A stretch of 64,000 nt of DNA from the NCBI GenBank assembly GCA_039975855.1, contig JBDWGH010000003.1, positions 310,001 through 374,000 on the forward strand, read 5' to 3'. Source of the stretch: Litorimonas sp039975855. Lineage in GTDB: Bacteria; Pseudomonadota; Alphaproteobacteria; Caulobacterales; Maricaulaceae. Shown here in pieces: positions 35,122 to 44,065 of the stretch. The translations under genes and the position numbers were made by a program. Position 1 is the stretch's first letter. Each line of letters opens with the position of its first letter. The notes under the pieces are model-generated. The model was not told the origin of the DNA. It worked only from the letters and a program-made list of their open reading frames with translations, and did no database searches.

Positions 35122-35934
35122 TTAGTTGCCCAGTTTTTTGGCTCTTGCGAATGCAGCTCTCACGGTTGCAATCATCATCTTGGATAGTCCGCCATCTTCA
35201 CCCATGAGTATATCCAGGGCCGCCTGAGTTGTTCCATTTGGCGAGGTTACATTCTTACGGAGCGTTTCGGGGCTATCATCAGATGATTCCAACAATTTGG
35301 CGGATCCAATGATTGTTTCGCGCGCCAATTGAGCGGAAACATCATTGGGCAATCCAAGGTCCCGCGCGCCAGCTTCTAACGCTTCGACGAGATGAAACAC
35401 ATAAGCTGGTCCAGATCCTGAGACGGCTGTGACGGCATTGAGAGCGAGCTCGCTATCAACTTGGACTACTTTTCCTCCAGGGGTTAGGATGGATTTCGCT
35501 TCTTCGATTTTCTCAGGAGGTACGTTTGGGTCAACATAGATTGCGCTAATTCCAGCACCGATTGCGGACGGTGTGTTAGGCATCGCGCGGATAACAATTC
35601 GGCCTTCAAATGCACTGTCTAACCGCCTTAGGCTGGTTCCTGCGAGGATAGAAACGATCATCGCGCTGGGCGCTAGCGCAGCGCCTAATTCCGGTCCAAG
35701 ATCAGAAAACAATTGGGGTTTAATGGCCAGCAATACGGTTTGCACCGATTTTGGAATATCCTGCGGACGGGTGATGTGTTTTGCGCCGCGCTCTATTGCG
35801 TAGATCGCTTGCGGGCCTGGAGCGGGATCCAAAATCGCAATTTTTCGGGGGGAAACAAGCCCAGCTTCGAGCCAGCCGCTTAGAAGCGCGCCGCCCATTT
35901 TTCCGGCACCAACAAGTAAGTGAGTCGCCGCCAT
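35122..35934 (-). CDS. proC: Pyrroline-5-carboxylate reductase
   Basis: A 270-residue NAD(P)H-dependent enzyme making the last step of proline synthesis. Motifs are the dinucleotide-binding HLLVGAGKMGGALLSGWL at the N-terminus, VLLAIKPQLF, VIRAMPNTPSAIGAG and the P5CR signature AVTAVSGSGPAYVFHLVEAL..AGARDLGLP. Length is normal. Its ATG overlaps the stop codon of the preceding YbjN-like gene by 1 bp, so the two are translationally coupled, a pairing commonly seen in alphaproteobacteria. Confidence 0.95.
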   Translation of the reverse strand: MAATHLLVGAGKMGGALLSGWLEAGLVSPRKIAILDPAPGPQAIYAIERGAKHITRPQDIPKSVQTVLLAIKPQLFSDLGPELGAALAPSAMIVSILAGTSLRRLDSAFEGRIVIRAMPNTPSAIGAGISAIYVDPNVPPEKIEEAKSILTPGGKVVQVDSELALNAVTAVSGSGPAYVFHLVEALEAGARDLGLPNDVSAQLARETIIGSAKLLESSDDSPETLRKNVTSPNGTTQAALDILMGEDGGLSKMMIATVRAAFARAKKLGN

Positions 35935-36467
35935 TAGGGCTGCGCTGCCAGATCAACTAGAGCGCTTGTCAGCGCATCTTCGGGCGATTTTCCGGCCCAA
36001 ATAACGTATTGGCATGCGGGGTATCCGCGCTCCGCGGCATCCAAAGCATGGGCCAGCATATCCAGCCCTTGCTCGGTGCCAAGTTTGGCGCCGCCGCGCA
36101 AGGATGCGGAGTCGCGATACACCAAGCATCGATTTTTATCCCAATAGTCAAAATGACCTGATGCTAAACGTTCATTTAGCAAACTCATCAATCTGCAGAT
36201 ATCGTCTGTTCGTCCGCCAGGCATTTTGCCTTCAAATAACAAAAATACTTGCACCTGTTCCGTTGCTGCATTCCACGTTAGCGAGACATCATGTTCACAC
36301 CAAAGTCCTGGTAGGCTTATTTGTAATTCATTGATGTCGATCCGGTCGTGATCATAGCCTTCGGCAATGCATATGCGTGTGAAAACCTCTAACGGGTTTT
36401 GCCGCACGCCTATTGAACCCGAAAGGGTAGGGCTAGGCCGGATATGACGTTGGTCAGCGTAGGACAT
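35934..36467 (-). CDS. YbjN domain-containing protein
   Basis: A 177-residue protein when started at ATG 36467; further in-frame Mets at 36518 and 36602 could extend it. The YbjN-like core includes NPLEVFTRICIAEGYDHDR, a WCEHDVSLTWNAATEQVQVF strand region and LMSLLNERLASGHFDYWDKNR, resembling the type III secretion chaperone-like fold of this family. E. coli YbjN influences motility and stress responses, but no molecular function is settled. Overlap with proC suggests co-expression. Confidence 0.8.
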   Translation of the reverse strand: MSYADQRHIRPSPTLSGSIGVRQNPLEVFTRICIAEGYDHDRIDINELQISLPGLWCEHDVSLTWNAATEQVQVFLLFEGKMPGGRTDDICRLMSLLNERLASGHFDYWDKNRCLVYRDSASLRGGAKLGTEQGLDMLAHALDAAERGYPACQYVIWAGKSPEDALTSALVDLAAQP

Positions 36468-36604
36468 GTATTTCCGATGAATCAATTCAACTCTTAAGAG
36501 CACGCTATGAACATTCATGATTCCCGCAAGCCCCGTACCGCGCAGGCGTGTTGATAACCGAAAATAGGGTGAGTTATTCGTAAATATGTTGTGAATACCC
36601 ACAA

Positions 36605-37831
36605 CTAGCGGGGATAAAGTTGGATTGAGTTTTGGTCTTCACGTGCGCGAATCTCTCCACTGTCATAATAAACCCGCCCTAAACTGTCAGTTAGAGAAAC
36701 CGAAAGGAAGGGAGCGGGCGCGTAAGGGTCAAAATTTGTACTGTCGGTTGTTAAGGAAAACGGTATCCGCGTTTCCATACCCCGAAGAAGGAGGGTCTGC
36801 TCTGCAATGACAGGATTCAAATTGTAATCGCCGCGATCTTGACGGAGTTTTATTTGCAATCGAGCTTGTCCGGGAATGCCGTTAACTGGGTCAAATTGAA
36901 CTTCTCCTTGAACCAATGTTTGCGCCATGAGTTCGGGGTTCAGCCTGCGCCCGCGTTTTGTATCTTTCCCTTGTCTGAGACTATCCATTCGAAGTCTGTA
37001 TTCGATCTCAGGGCCGTTATAGCTGACGGGTTTGTTCATCACGAAGAACTTGCGTCCTGCTGGGTCGGATATCCACGCTTTGAAGGCTAAGTCCGGAGCG
37101 TTATGTCTTTCCCAAACACCCCTTTGCAAAGAGAATGCAATTTCCCCATTCTGCACTATGGCTGGGCGAACGTCTTGTGCGGCCAATTGGATCGATAGTC
37201 CCCCCGCCAACGCATTCTCTAGCAATTGTACGTGAACTTTCGATCCCATCGGAATAGATGAGTTGGAGGGTAAGGAAATTTTCCCCGATATCGTTTCAAT
37301 CCCCGTGAATTCGGGAGGCGGGTTGAGTGTGGCTTCGAGAACGCTCGGGGGTGTAAGTGTCAAAATTCGCAAATCATTGGACACAACGGGAAGGGGATAA
37401 GCGGTTTCGAGCACAAGATTCTGATTTTCGTCTCGTAAAGCGGCCGTGATCTGAAGACCGTCGTTTTTCTCGGGAAGGGTGAGAACGGCATCTGTTTGAG
37501 TGTCCAAATGCTCCAAATACAATGTCGACTGAGAGACAGGTTGTGAAAGTGGGGTTTTGCCAGAAGCGTTACGTTTGTTGACTGAAATATTAAGTGTGAA
37601 GTTCCCGCGGAGCTTATTCCCTTCATAAATCACCCTAACAGGTAATCCGCTTGGGATGACATCTGTTTGAATTGGCGTCATTTTTGGGGACGGCATACCA
37701 ATCGCGGAGAGGGTGTCTTGGGATAGCTTGGTCGCCGAGTGCTTTGACATGGTCTGAGCATTGACCTGCGGCGACGTCAGAATGGCCGCTAGTCCTGTGA
37801 TGAGTAACCCTATTTCGCTTCGCGCCCACAT
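36605..37831 (-). CDS. Exported protein with repeated YbaY-like domains
   Basis: A 408-residue protein with a cleavable signal peptide (IGLLITGLAAILTSPQVNAQ). Three similar beta-sandwich-like units are readable: about residues 58-150 (VRVIYEGNKLRGNFTLNIS), 175-270 (ETISGKISLPSNSSIPMGSK then VHVQLLENALAGG) and 305-400 (VQGEVQFDPVNGIPGQARLQ ... FSLTTDSTNFDPYAPAPFLS). The wording matches YbaY (PF09619), usually a single-domain lipoprotein. Function is unknown. It lies upstream of the YbjN-like gene on the same strand and may share a transcript with it and proC. Confidence 0.6.
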   Translation of the reverse strand: MWARSEIGLLITGLAAILTSPQVNAQTMSKHSATKLSQDTLSAIGMPSPKMTPIQTDVIPSGLPVRVIYEGNKLRGNFTLNISVNKRNASGKTPLSQPVSQSTLYLEHLDTQTDAVLTLPEKNDGLQITAALRDENQNLVLETAYPLPVVSNDLRILTLTPPSVLEATLNPPPEFTGIETISGKISLPSNSSIPMGSKVHVQLLENALAGGLSIQLAAQDVRPAIVQNGEIAFSLQRGVWERHNAPDLAFKAWISDPAGRKFFVMNKPVSYNGPEIEYRLRMDSLRQGKDTKRGRRLNPELMAQTLVQGEVQFDPVNGIPGQARLQIKLRQDRGDYNLNPVIAEQTLLLRGMETRIPFSLTTDSTNFDPYAPAPFLSVSLTDSLGRVYYDSGEIRAREDQNSIQLYPR

Positions 37832-37874
37832 TTTTCAGCGGTTGCGGGTGAATTAGGGCGAAATCGTGGCAAGG

Positions 37875-38474
37875 TTAATTTTCAGGCTGCCAGAGCGGAA
37901 ATTTTTCCATAATGGTCTGAAAAAGAGCGGAGCTTACGCACCGAGACAACCAGTCTCTAGATTTGGGTAAATCTGCACCAGCTGCCCACCACTCTGGCTC
38001 GACGGCTGCGAATTGCCGAACAAATGGAAAAGACACTAAATCTGTTACTCCCATGGTTTCGCCACACAGATATGGGTTTTCCCCTAAACTTGACTCAATG
38101 AGCTGCAAATACTCAACCGCGAGACGCCGGTGTGAGAGATCAATGTCACCTCGTTTGACATTGGGATCATAGCGAGAGGCATATTTGTATCGATCCAGGT
38201 GATACTTGAATGGCCCATCTATCATTTCAATAATATCGGTATCGAATTTTGCCTCTGGTAAAGCCCAGCGCATAATATCCAAGCTTTCGTCTATGACTTT
38301 GTTATCAACTAGGAGGACGGGAACAGAACCTTTAGGAGATGCCTCCAACATGGCTTGCGGTTTGTTTCGCAAGAGAATTTCACGATGTTCATAGTCGGTG
38401 CCTGCGATTGAAAGAGCCATGCGCGCTCGCATCGCATAGGGGCATCGACGAAAACTATAGAGGACCGTTCCCAC
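37875..38474 (-). CDS. Glutathione S-transferase family protein
   Basis: A 199-residue protein starting with GTG. The N-terminal thioredoxin-fold domain carries a CPYA motif at residues 11-14 (SFRRCPYAMRARMAL) and the cis-Pro region PKGSVPVLLVDNKVIDESLDI. This is the Grx2/omega-type arrangement with a catalytic Cys, suggesting glutathione-dependent thiol transfer or reductase activity rather than conjugation. The C-terminal part is helical as in GSTs. The start codon overlaps the stop of trhO by 1 bp. Confidence 0.85.
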   Translation of the reverse strand: MGTVLYSFRRCPYAMRARMALSIAGTDYEHREILLRNKPQAMLEASPKGSVPVLLVDNKVIDESLDIMRWALPEAKFDTDIIEMIDGPFKYHLDRYKYASRYDPNVKRGDIDLSHRRLAVEYLQLIESSLGENPYLCGETMGVTDLVSFPFVRQFAAVEPEWWAAGADLPKSRDWLSRCVSSALFQTIMEKFPLWQPEN

Positions 38475-39388
38475 TAGCTGGCTTTGCGTCCAATATGAAT
38501 TTCACCCCGGGATTTCGCGAGTTGAATTTGTCTTTGACGTTCGGCGAAGGCAGCTTTCTGGTCATCGGTCATCTCGTTGTGGCAATGATGACAAGAGACG
38601 CCTTTTTCATATTCCGGAAGATGTTTCTCTTCTTCGGTTATGGGGCGTCGACAGGCGAAACACTGGTCATATTCTGACTCTTCCAATCCGTGGCTGACGG
38701 CTACTCGCTGATCAAAAACGAAGCAATCACCTTCCCAAAGACTTTCCCTTTTCGGCTGAGTTTCCAAATATTTCAAAATACCACCCTTGAGATGATAAAC
38801 ATCGTCAAATCCATTTTCTAACATGAATGAGGAGGCTTTTTCGCATCGAATGCCGCCCGTACAGAACATCGCGACTTTGGGTTTGTTTATGCTATCGCGG
38901 TTTGCCTCAACCCAATTTGGAAATTCACGAAACGTCTTGGTATTAGGGTTTACGGCACCCTGAAACGTACCGATTCCAACTTCATAATCATTGCGTGTGT
39001 CGATCAAGATAGTATCTGGATCAGTGATAAGGGCGTTCCAATCTGATGGATCGACATAGGTTCCAACCGTTTTGTTGGGGTCTACGCCCTCGACACCCAT
39101 GGTCACGATTTCACGCTTCAATCGAACTTTCATCCGGTAGAATGGCATGTCTTCTGCCGTCGAATATTTCACATCTACATCAGCCAAACGTGGATCCGCT
39201 CTTAGAAATTCGATGATCTCTGAAATGGATTCTGCGGCGCCAGCGATGGTCCCGTTCAAGCCTTCACCCGCCAGCAAAAGTGTCCCTTTTACACCCACAA
39301 GGTCACATATGTTCTGGAGGGGCTCTCGCAAATGAACATAGTCAGGCAAAGAGGTGAATTTGTAGAGAGCTGCGACGCGGTAAGTCAT
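38474..39388 (-). CDS. trhO: tRNA uridine(34) hydroxylase (rhodanese-like, YceA family)
   Basis: A 304-residue protein with an N-terminal acylphosphatase-like domain and a central rhodanese domain, whose catalytic Cys is C176 in FCTGGIRCEK. The C-terminus holds paired CxxC motifs (CFACRRP and CHHCHNE), likely zinc-binding. TrhO uses O2 to hydroxylate uridine 34 in a subset of tRNAs, prior to cmo5U-type modification. Length and the MEMFCTGGIRC-type block fit the family. It is translationally coupled to the downstream glutathione transferase gene. Confidence 0.92.
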   Translation of the reverse strand: MTYRVAALYKFTSLPDYVHLREPLQNICDLVGVKGTLLLAGEGLNGTIAGAAESISEIIEFLRADPRLADVDVKYSTAEDMPFYRMKVRLKREIVTMGVEGVDPNKTVGTYVDPSDWNALITDPDTILIDTRNDYEVGIGTFQGAVNPNTKTFREFPNWVEANRDSINKPKVAMFCTGGIRCEKASSFMLENGFDDVYHLKGGILKYLETQPKRESLWEGDCFVFDQRVAVSHGLEESEYDQCFACRRPITEEEKHLPEYEKGVSCHHCHNEMTDDQKAAFAERQRQIQLAKSRGEIHIGRKAS

Positions 39389-39429
39389 GGCCGCGATTTA
39401 GGTTTCACTTCCGTGAGCGTCAAGCCGCA

Positions 39430-39897
39430 CTAACTGTTGGGATTGACTGGGTCAGGTTCTGAAATGCTGGAAATCAAGTTTTCGTAAATTGGGCTGGACT
39501 CGACCCGGCGAATAAGACTGTCTGAAACACCCTGGCGTTCCAACAAGTCGCGCATGGAGTCTTTGATGATTTCAGGGTCATTACACGTCTTGGCAACGAT
39601 TTTGAGATCACGAATGCCTTGTCCATCTGTCAGCTCTTTTTTCATCTTATCCAAGGCATTGGAAAGTCTAAACATCTGGATGGGGCCAGGGGTTTTGCCA
39701 GAAGCCCATGTTTCAGAGACCTTGCGAAGGGTTTTGATCGAAGATTTGGCGCGCTTCTCAATTTTACCGACGGCCTTCGTTGCGCGTGGCGCAATCCATT
39801 CTGCCGAACAAACCTCCGCTGGGTCAGGTGTTGATGCGCATGCGCTAAGCATAGCGAATACTGGGATAGCAATGAAGGAGCGGAGCGTTAGTTTCAT
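39430..39897 (-). CDS. Hypothetical lipoprotein
   Basis: A 155-residue protein with a lipoprotein signal (SFIAIPVFAMLSACASTPDP; anchor Cys about 19). The mature part is helical and basic with two further cysteines (DPAEVCSAEW and VAKTCNDPE). No family is recognised. It is a monocistronic minus-strand gene, divergent from the TolB-like/TPR gene and 42 bp upstream of trhO on the same strand. Confidence 0.65.
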   Translation of the reverse strand: MKLTLRSFIAIPVFAMLSACASTPDPAEVCSAEWIAPRATKAVGKIEKRAKSSIKTLRKVSETWASGKTPGPIQMFRLSNALDKMKKELTDGQGIRDLKIVAKTCNDPEIIKDSMRDLLERQGVSDSLIRRVESSPIYENLISSISEPDPVNPNS

Positions 39898-40062
39898 TTT
39901 CAGAGTCTAGGATGTCTCAACCGCATTGGCAAGCAAGCGAGTATAGCGAGGGAGTGGCGATTCAAGATTGAGACATTTTTGGTTTTATCAAACAACTAAG
40001 TTGCATATTTGCCACATGAGTCCTACGCAATGGGTCAGGGCAACACTGAAAAAGGATACCGA

Positions 40063-41730
40063 ATGGCCGGCGCAGCATCTGCCAGACCGTCCGATACTAT
40101 TGAACCGATTCAAGAAAACCTTGTTCGGGAAGAACTTGAGCGCGTCTGCGCGGACAAGCTTTTCAAAGAAACCACTCGCATGAAACGTTTTCTGCGTTAC
40201 GTCGTAGAAGAGACCCTTGATGGACGCGGAGATCGTTTAAAGGGGTACGTAATCGGCGTTGAGGTGTTTGACCGTCCCGATGATTTTGATCCCCAGGCTG
40301 ACACTATTGTGAGGGTTCAAGCTGGGCAATTACGCAGGCGTTTAGATCTTTATTACGCAGACCGCGGTAAATCCTCGGTTGTCAGAATTCTAATTCCCAA
40401 AGGGCGTTACGCGCCGACTTTTGAACTGCGTCGGAACTCGCAGCCGGATGAAGATTCTGATCCGATGGCAGTTGTGAAAGATGAAAGTAGTCGATCAGAT
40501 GACCCTAGGCCAAGCCTGGCCGTTATGACTCTCGATGATCTGTCTTCACAAAATTTCGATGACGGAAATCACTTCGCAGAAGGTCTGTCTGCGGAAATTG
40601 TCAATGCGCTTGTGCAATTTCGTTCTCTCCGCATCGTTACCCTGACCCCAACTGTTTCAACGACACTTGGCCAAAATTCTGTCAAAGAAATTGGCAAAGA
40701 ATACGGGGCGGACTTCGTGCTCTCCGGAAGTGTAAGGCGAGAGGGCGAAGTCTTTCGGGTAACAGTGAGCCTTATTCGATGCGACTCAAGCGAACATGTT
40801 TTTTCCCGCGTCTTTGATCGCGAGTATAAGCCAGGAAGTTTGTTCAACCTGCAGGAAGAAATCGCATCCTATACGGCGGCGGCGGTAGCTGCACCTTACG
40901 GCGCGGTGAATCGGTATAACCGACGCCGCCTTGTCGGTCGGCAAAGCTCTATGGCGGCTTATAATTGTATCTTGCGGTATTATGATATCAAACTGTCTCC
41001 AACTCGTCGGGCCGTCGTGGAATTATTGGATGAGGTCATCAGGGTCACCGATGATCAGCCCAAGTTCTCTACCGGATGGGCGATTAGGGCCTTGTTGAAT
41101 GTTTTCTTGGTGACACAAGTGAATCCCACAGGTGATGCGACTGCGAGATTAAAAGAAGCAAACCGAACCGCGAGGCATGCCCTCAAAGTTGATGGTCAAA
41201 ATTCATTGGCGTATTTCGCGCTCTATCAAGTGTTTTATCACCAAGGAAAGTTCGATGACGCGAATCGAATGATACGTAGATCAATGTCCTTAAACCCAAA
41301 TGACTATTCAGTAGTCGCTTTCTACGCGGTTTGTTTGGCGGTGAGAGGGGACTTAGAAACAGCCACTGTTATGAATGGCGCTGCTCTTCGGCTCATTGGG
41401 CGGGCACCAACTTGGTACTACATGCCGCAAATGATCGTCGATTTTTCCAATGGTCAATATGACGATGTTGTGGGCTTGGCTGATCTCGAATCAGAGGATG
41501 TTCCATACGGGTTTTATTTTATGGGTATTGCCGCGAAAGCCCTAGCTGGCGATGTTGAGGGCGCGAGCGCCGTTATTGCGAAAACCATATCCAAATACCC
41601 GAATTACGTTGCCGAAGCCACAGAGGTACTAAAGCTTTGGCATTTCAATGATAATTTGTCTCACAAGATTGGTACGGGTTTATCATTGGCTGGACTTGAC
41701 ATCGATGCCTTAAAATCGTCTACCTTATGA
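40063..41730 (+). CDS. TolB-like/TPR protein with conserved N-terminal domain, probable cluster regulator
   Basis: A 555-residue soluble protein. ATG 40063 is preferred since AAGGA lies 6 bp upstream; TTG 40009 and ATG 40030 are weaker starts. The N-terminus (FKETTRMKRFLRYVVEETLD, VIGVEVFDRPDDFDPQADTI, VRVQAGQLRRRLDLYY) is a conserved domain found in front of TolB-like and TPR modules in Acidobacteria and Alphaproteobacteria, sometimes annotated as adenylate-cyclase-like or transcriptional. The middle part (PSLAVMTLDDLSS, FAEGLSAEIVNAL) is TolB-N-like. The C-terminus has TPR-like helices (YFALYQVFYHQGKFDDANRM). No cyclase catalytic domain is seen. It sits 79 bp before the sugar-oxidation cluster. 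Confidence 0.72.
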   Translation: MAGAASARPSDTIEPIQENLVREELERVCADKLFKETTRMKRFLRYVVEETLDGRGDRLKGYVIGVEVFDRPDDFDPQADTIVRVQAGQLRRRLDLYYADRGKSSVVRILIPKGRYAPTFELRRNSQPDEDSDPMAVVKDESSRSDDPRPSLAVMTLDDLSSQNFDDGNHFAEGLSAEIVNALVQFRSLRIVTLTPTVSTTLGQNSVKEIGKEYGADFVLSGSVRREGEVFRVTVSLIRCDSSEHVFSRVFDREYKPGSLFNLQEEIASYTAAAVAAPYGAVNRYNRRRLVGRQSSMAAYNCILRYYDIKLSPTRRAVVELLDEVIRVTDDQPKFSTGWAIRALLNVFLVTQVNPTGDATARLKEANRTARHALKVDGQNSLAYFALYQVFYHQGKFDDANRMIRRSMSLNPNDYSVVAFYAVCLAVRGDLETATVMNGAALRLIGRAPTWYYMPQMIVDFSNGQYDDVVGLADLESEDVPYGFYFMGIAAKALAGDVEGASAVIAKTISKYPNYVAEATEVLKLWHFNDNLSHKIGTGLSLAGLDIDALKSSTL

Positions 41731-41741
41731 CAGCGTTGTCA
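41728..41741 (+). promoter_or_regulatory. Short inverted repeat ahead of the sugar-oxidation cluster
   Basis: TGACA (41728-41732) and TGTCA (41737-41741) form an inverted repeat with a 4-bp spacer, overlapping the stop codon of the TolB-like/TPR gene. A TTGACA (41753-41758) and an AT-rich TAATAT (41763-41768) lie just downstream without standard promoter spacing. It is a weak operator candidate. Confidence 0.2.
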
Positions 41742-41809
41742 CTCCATCTGGTTTGACACGGATAATATGCCAAGATCGGAATAATCCGACGGCAAGAGGG
41801 GACGAGCAT

Positions 41810-42967
41810 ATGAGCTCTACGATTTCGTCATCCTATCCTAGTCCGGCTAATCCTGTTCGGGTGGGAATGGTCGGTGGAGGTGAAGGGGCCTTCATTGGTG
41901 AAGTTCACCGATGGGCTTCGCGATTGGATGGTGAGATAGAGCTCGTTTGTGGGGCGTTTTCGAGAGACGCTGAGAATACGGCACGAACCGGCCAATCTCT
42001 TGGTTTAGACCCGAGCCGTTGCTATTCTGATTTTGAAACAATGATGGCTGCTGAGGCTGCGCTCCCGGAAGGTGAGCGGATGGAGTTTGTCGCCATCGTT
42101 ACCCCAAACCATGTGCATTTTCCTGTTGCGAAGGCTGCTCTTGAGGCGGGCTTTCATGTTCTGTCTGACAAGCCTGCGACACTTAATCTGGATGAAGCCA
42201 AAGCGCTGCGCGAAATTGTCTTAAAGAATCCAAACCTCGCTTACGGGTTGACCCACACATATCTAGGGTACCCCCTTGTCGGGGAAGCCCGTGGTATTGT
42301 TGAGGCTGGCGGGATCGGAAAAGTCCGCAAAGTTTTCGTCGAGTATATTCAGGGATGGCTGGCCACAGAAGTGGATAACAAGCAGGCCGACTGGAGGACC
42401 GATCCCGCGCGATCAGGAGGGTCGGGTTGTATGGGTGATATTGGAACCCATGCGCACAATTTAGCGGAATTTGTTACGGCAAAGCGAATGACCCATTTGG
42501 CTGCAGATTTGTCGATTTTTGTCGATGGGCGCCGCTTGGATGATGATGGCTCTGCTTTGTTTCGAATGGAGGATGGCGTGAAAGGGACGCTCTCAGCCAG
42601 TCAAGTTTGCGTAGGAAATGAAAATAGTTTGTCCATTCGCGTTTATGGCGAAACTGGTGGTTTGGAGTGGCGCCAAGAAGAGCCGAATACACTTGTCCGG
42701 ACATATATCGACCGTCCGACCGAAATTCTCCGCGCGTCACAAGGCTATCTGTCCGAAGGTGCCCAGGGATGGTTCCGAACGCCAGCTGGGCATCCGGAAG
42801 GGTATTTGGAAGCCTTCGCGAATGTTTACAGAGATTTTGCTCGCGCGCTTCGTAGTGAAAGTGGTGCGACCACTGGGATTGATGGAGCGGTGAGAGGCAT
42901 GGCGTTTGTCGAAGCTTTATTGAAATCTTCAAATAATAATTCTGAATGGACGGAGATTGAGGCATGA
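41810..42967 (+). CDS. Gfo/Idh/MocA family NAD(P)-dependent sugar oxidoreductase
   Basis: A 385-residue protein starting at ATG 41810 (AGAGGGG upstream). The Rossmann motif is VRVGMVGGGEGAFIGEVHRW, followed by VAIVTPNHVHFPVAKAALEAG and the family signature LSDKPATLNLDEAKAL with the conserved Lys-Pro. The C-terminal sheet domain contains a conserved GDIGTHAHNLAEFV segment with the likely catalytic His. There is no signal peptide, so it is cytoplasmic. Family members oxidise or reduce sugars and inositols, including C3 oxidation of glucosides. It is coupled by a 4-bp overlap to the TIM-barrel gene that follows. Confidence 0.92.
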   Translation: MSSTISSSYPSPANPVRVGMVGGGEGAFIGEVHRWASRLDGEIELVCGAFSRDAENTARTGQSLGLDPSRCYSDFETMMAAEAALPEGERMEFVAIVTPNHVHFPVAKAALEAGFHVLSDKPATLNLDEAKALREIVLKNPNLAYGLTHTYLGYPLVGEARGIVEAGGIGKVRKVFVEYIQGWLATEVDNKQADWRTDPARSGGSGCMGDIGTHAHNLAEFVTAKRMTHLAADLSIFVDGRRLDDDGSALFRMEDGVKGTLSASQVCVGNENSLSIRVYGETGGLEWRQEEPNTLVRTYIDRPTEILRASQGYLSEGAQGWFRTPAGHPEGYLEAFANVYRDFARALRSESGATTGIDGAVRGMAFVEALLKSSNNNSEWTEIEA

Positions 42968-44016
42968 AAACGCTCAAAGGCCCCGGCATTTTTCTAGCGC
43001 AATTTATGGGTGATGCCCCATTCGACACGTTGGAGAACGCCTGTAAGTTTATGAAAGACGCGGGATATGAAGGGGTTCAATTACCGTCAGATAACCCTGT
43101 TGTCATGGACCTCAAGCAATGCGCCGAAAGTCAAACTTACGCTGATGATTTGAAAGGACGTATTGCCGAATGTGGTTTGGAAATCACGGAGTTGTCCACG
43201 CACATCCAAGGTCAACTCGTTGCTGTCCATCCTGCCTATGACGAAGCCTTTGACGCCTTCGCGCCGTCACATTTGCACGGAAAGCCCTCTGACCGTCAGG
43301 AGTGGGCTGTTCAACAAGTTAAATATGCGGCAACCGCTTCGCGTAGGCTCGGGCTGGATCGCAGCGTTAGTTTCCCTGGCGCGCTTGTTTGGCCGTTTAT
43401 GTATCCTTGGCCGCAGAGACCTGCCGGGCTCGTTGAAGAAGGTTTTGCTGAACTCGCTCGTCGTTGGCGCCCAATCCTAGATCACTATGAAGAGGAAGGT
43501 GTAGACGTTTGTTATGAAATTCATCCGGGTGAAGATATCCATGACGGGATCACATTTGAAGTGTTCCTTGAACAAGTGGACAATCACCCGCGGTGCAACA
43601 TTTTGTATGATCCATCTCACTTCATCCTGCAGCAGTTAGACTATCTCGACTTCATTGATATTTACAAAGACCGTATCCGCATGTTCCATGTGAAAGATGC
43701 TGAGTTCCGTCCAAATGGACGATCCGGTGTTTATGGCGGGTATCAAGGTTGGGTTGACCGACCGGGACGTTTCCGAAGCCTTGGCGATGGTCAAATTGAT
43801 TTTAAGGCGATCTTCTCAAAAATGGCGGCAAATGACTTTGATGGTTGGGCTGTGGTCGAATGGGAATGTGCGCTTAAACATAACCAAGACGGGGCGCGCG
43901 AGGGGGCTCAATTCGTCAAAGATCACATTATTCGGGTAACCGATAAAGCGTTCGATGACTTCGCCGGCGGTTCCGCCGACAGTGAAAGCAATCGCCGTAT
44001 GTTAGGCTTGGCATAA
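42964..44016 (+). CDS. Sugar phosphate isomerase/epimerase-like TIM-barrel protein (cytoplasmic)
   Basis: A 350-residue xylose isomerase-like TIM barrel. Metal-binding positions are suggested by VCYEIHPGEDIHDG, ILYDPSHFILQQLDYLDFI, MFHVKDAEFRPNGRSG and WAVVEWECALKH. No signal peptide is present. Such proteins are regularly encoded next to Gfo/Idh/MocA oxidoreductases and act as isomerases, epimerases or lyases on keto-sugars; some act on 3-keto-glycosides by beta-elimination. The start overlaps the oxidoreductase stop by 4 bp. Confidence 0.88.
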   Translation: MKTLKGPGIFLAQFMGDAPFDTLENACKFMKDAGYEGVQLPSDNPVVMDLKQCAESQTYADDLKGRIAECGLEITELSTHIQGQLVAVHPAYDEAFDAFAPSHLHGKPSDRQEWAVQQVKYAATASRRLGLDRSVSFPGALVWPFMYPWPQRPAGLVEEGFAELARRWRPILDHYEEEGVDVCYEIHPGEDIHDGITFEVFLEQVDNHPRCNILYDPSHFILQQLDYLDFIDIYKDRIRMFHVKDAEFRPNGRSGVYGGYQGWVDRPGRFRSLGDGQIDFKAIFSKMAANDFDGWAVVEWECALKHNQDGAREGAQFVKDHIIRVTDKAFDDFAGGSADSESNRRMLGLA

Positions 44017-44065
44017 AGACAGTAACGCCGACGGGAAAACCTGCGGCTTAAAAAAGGGGATTATC

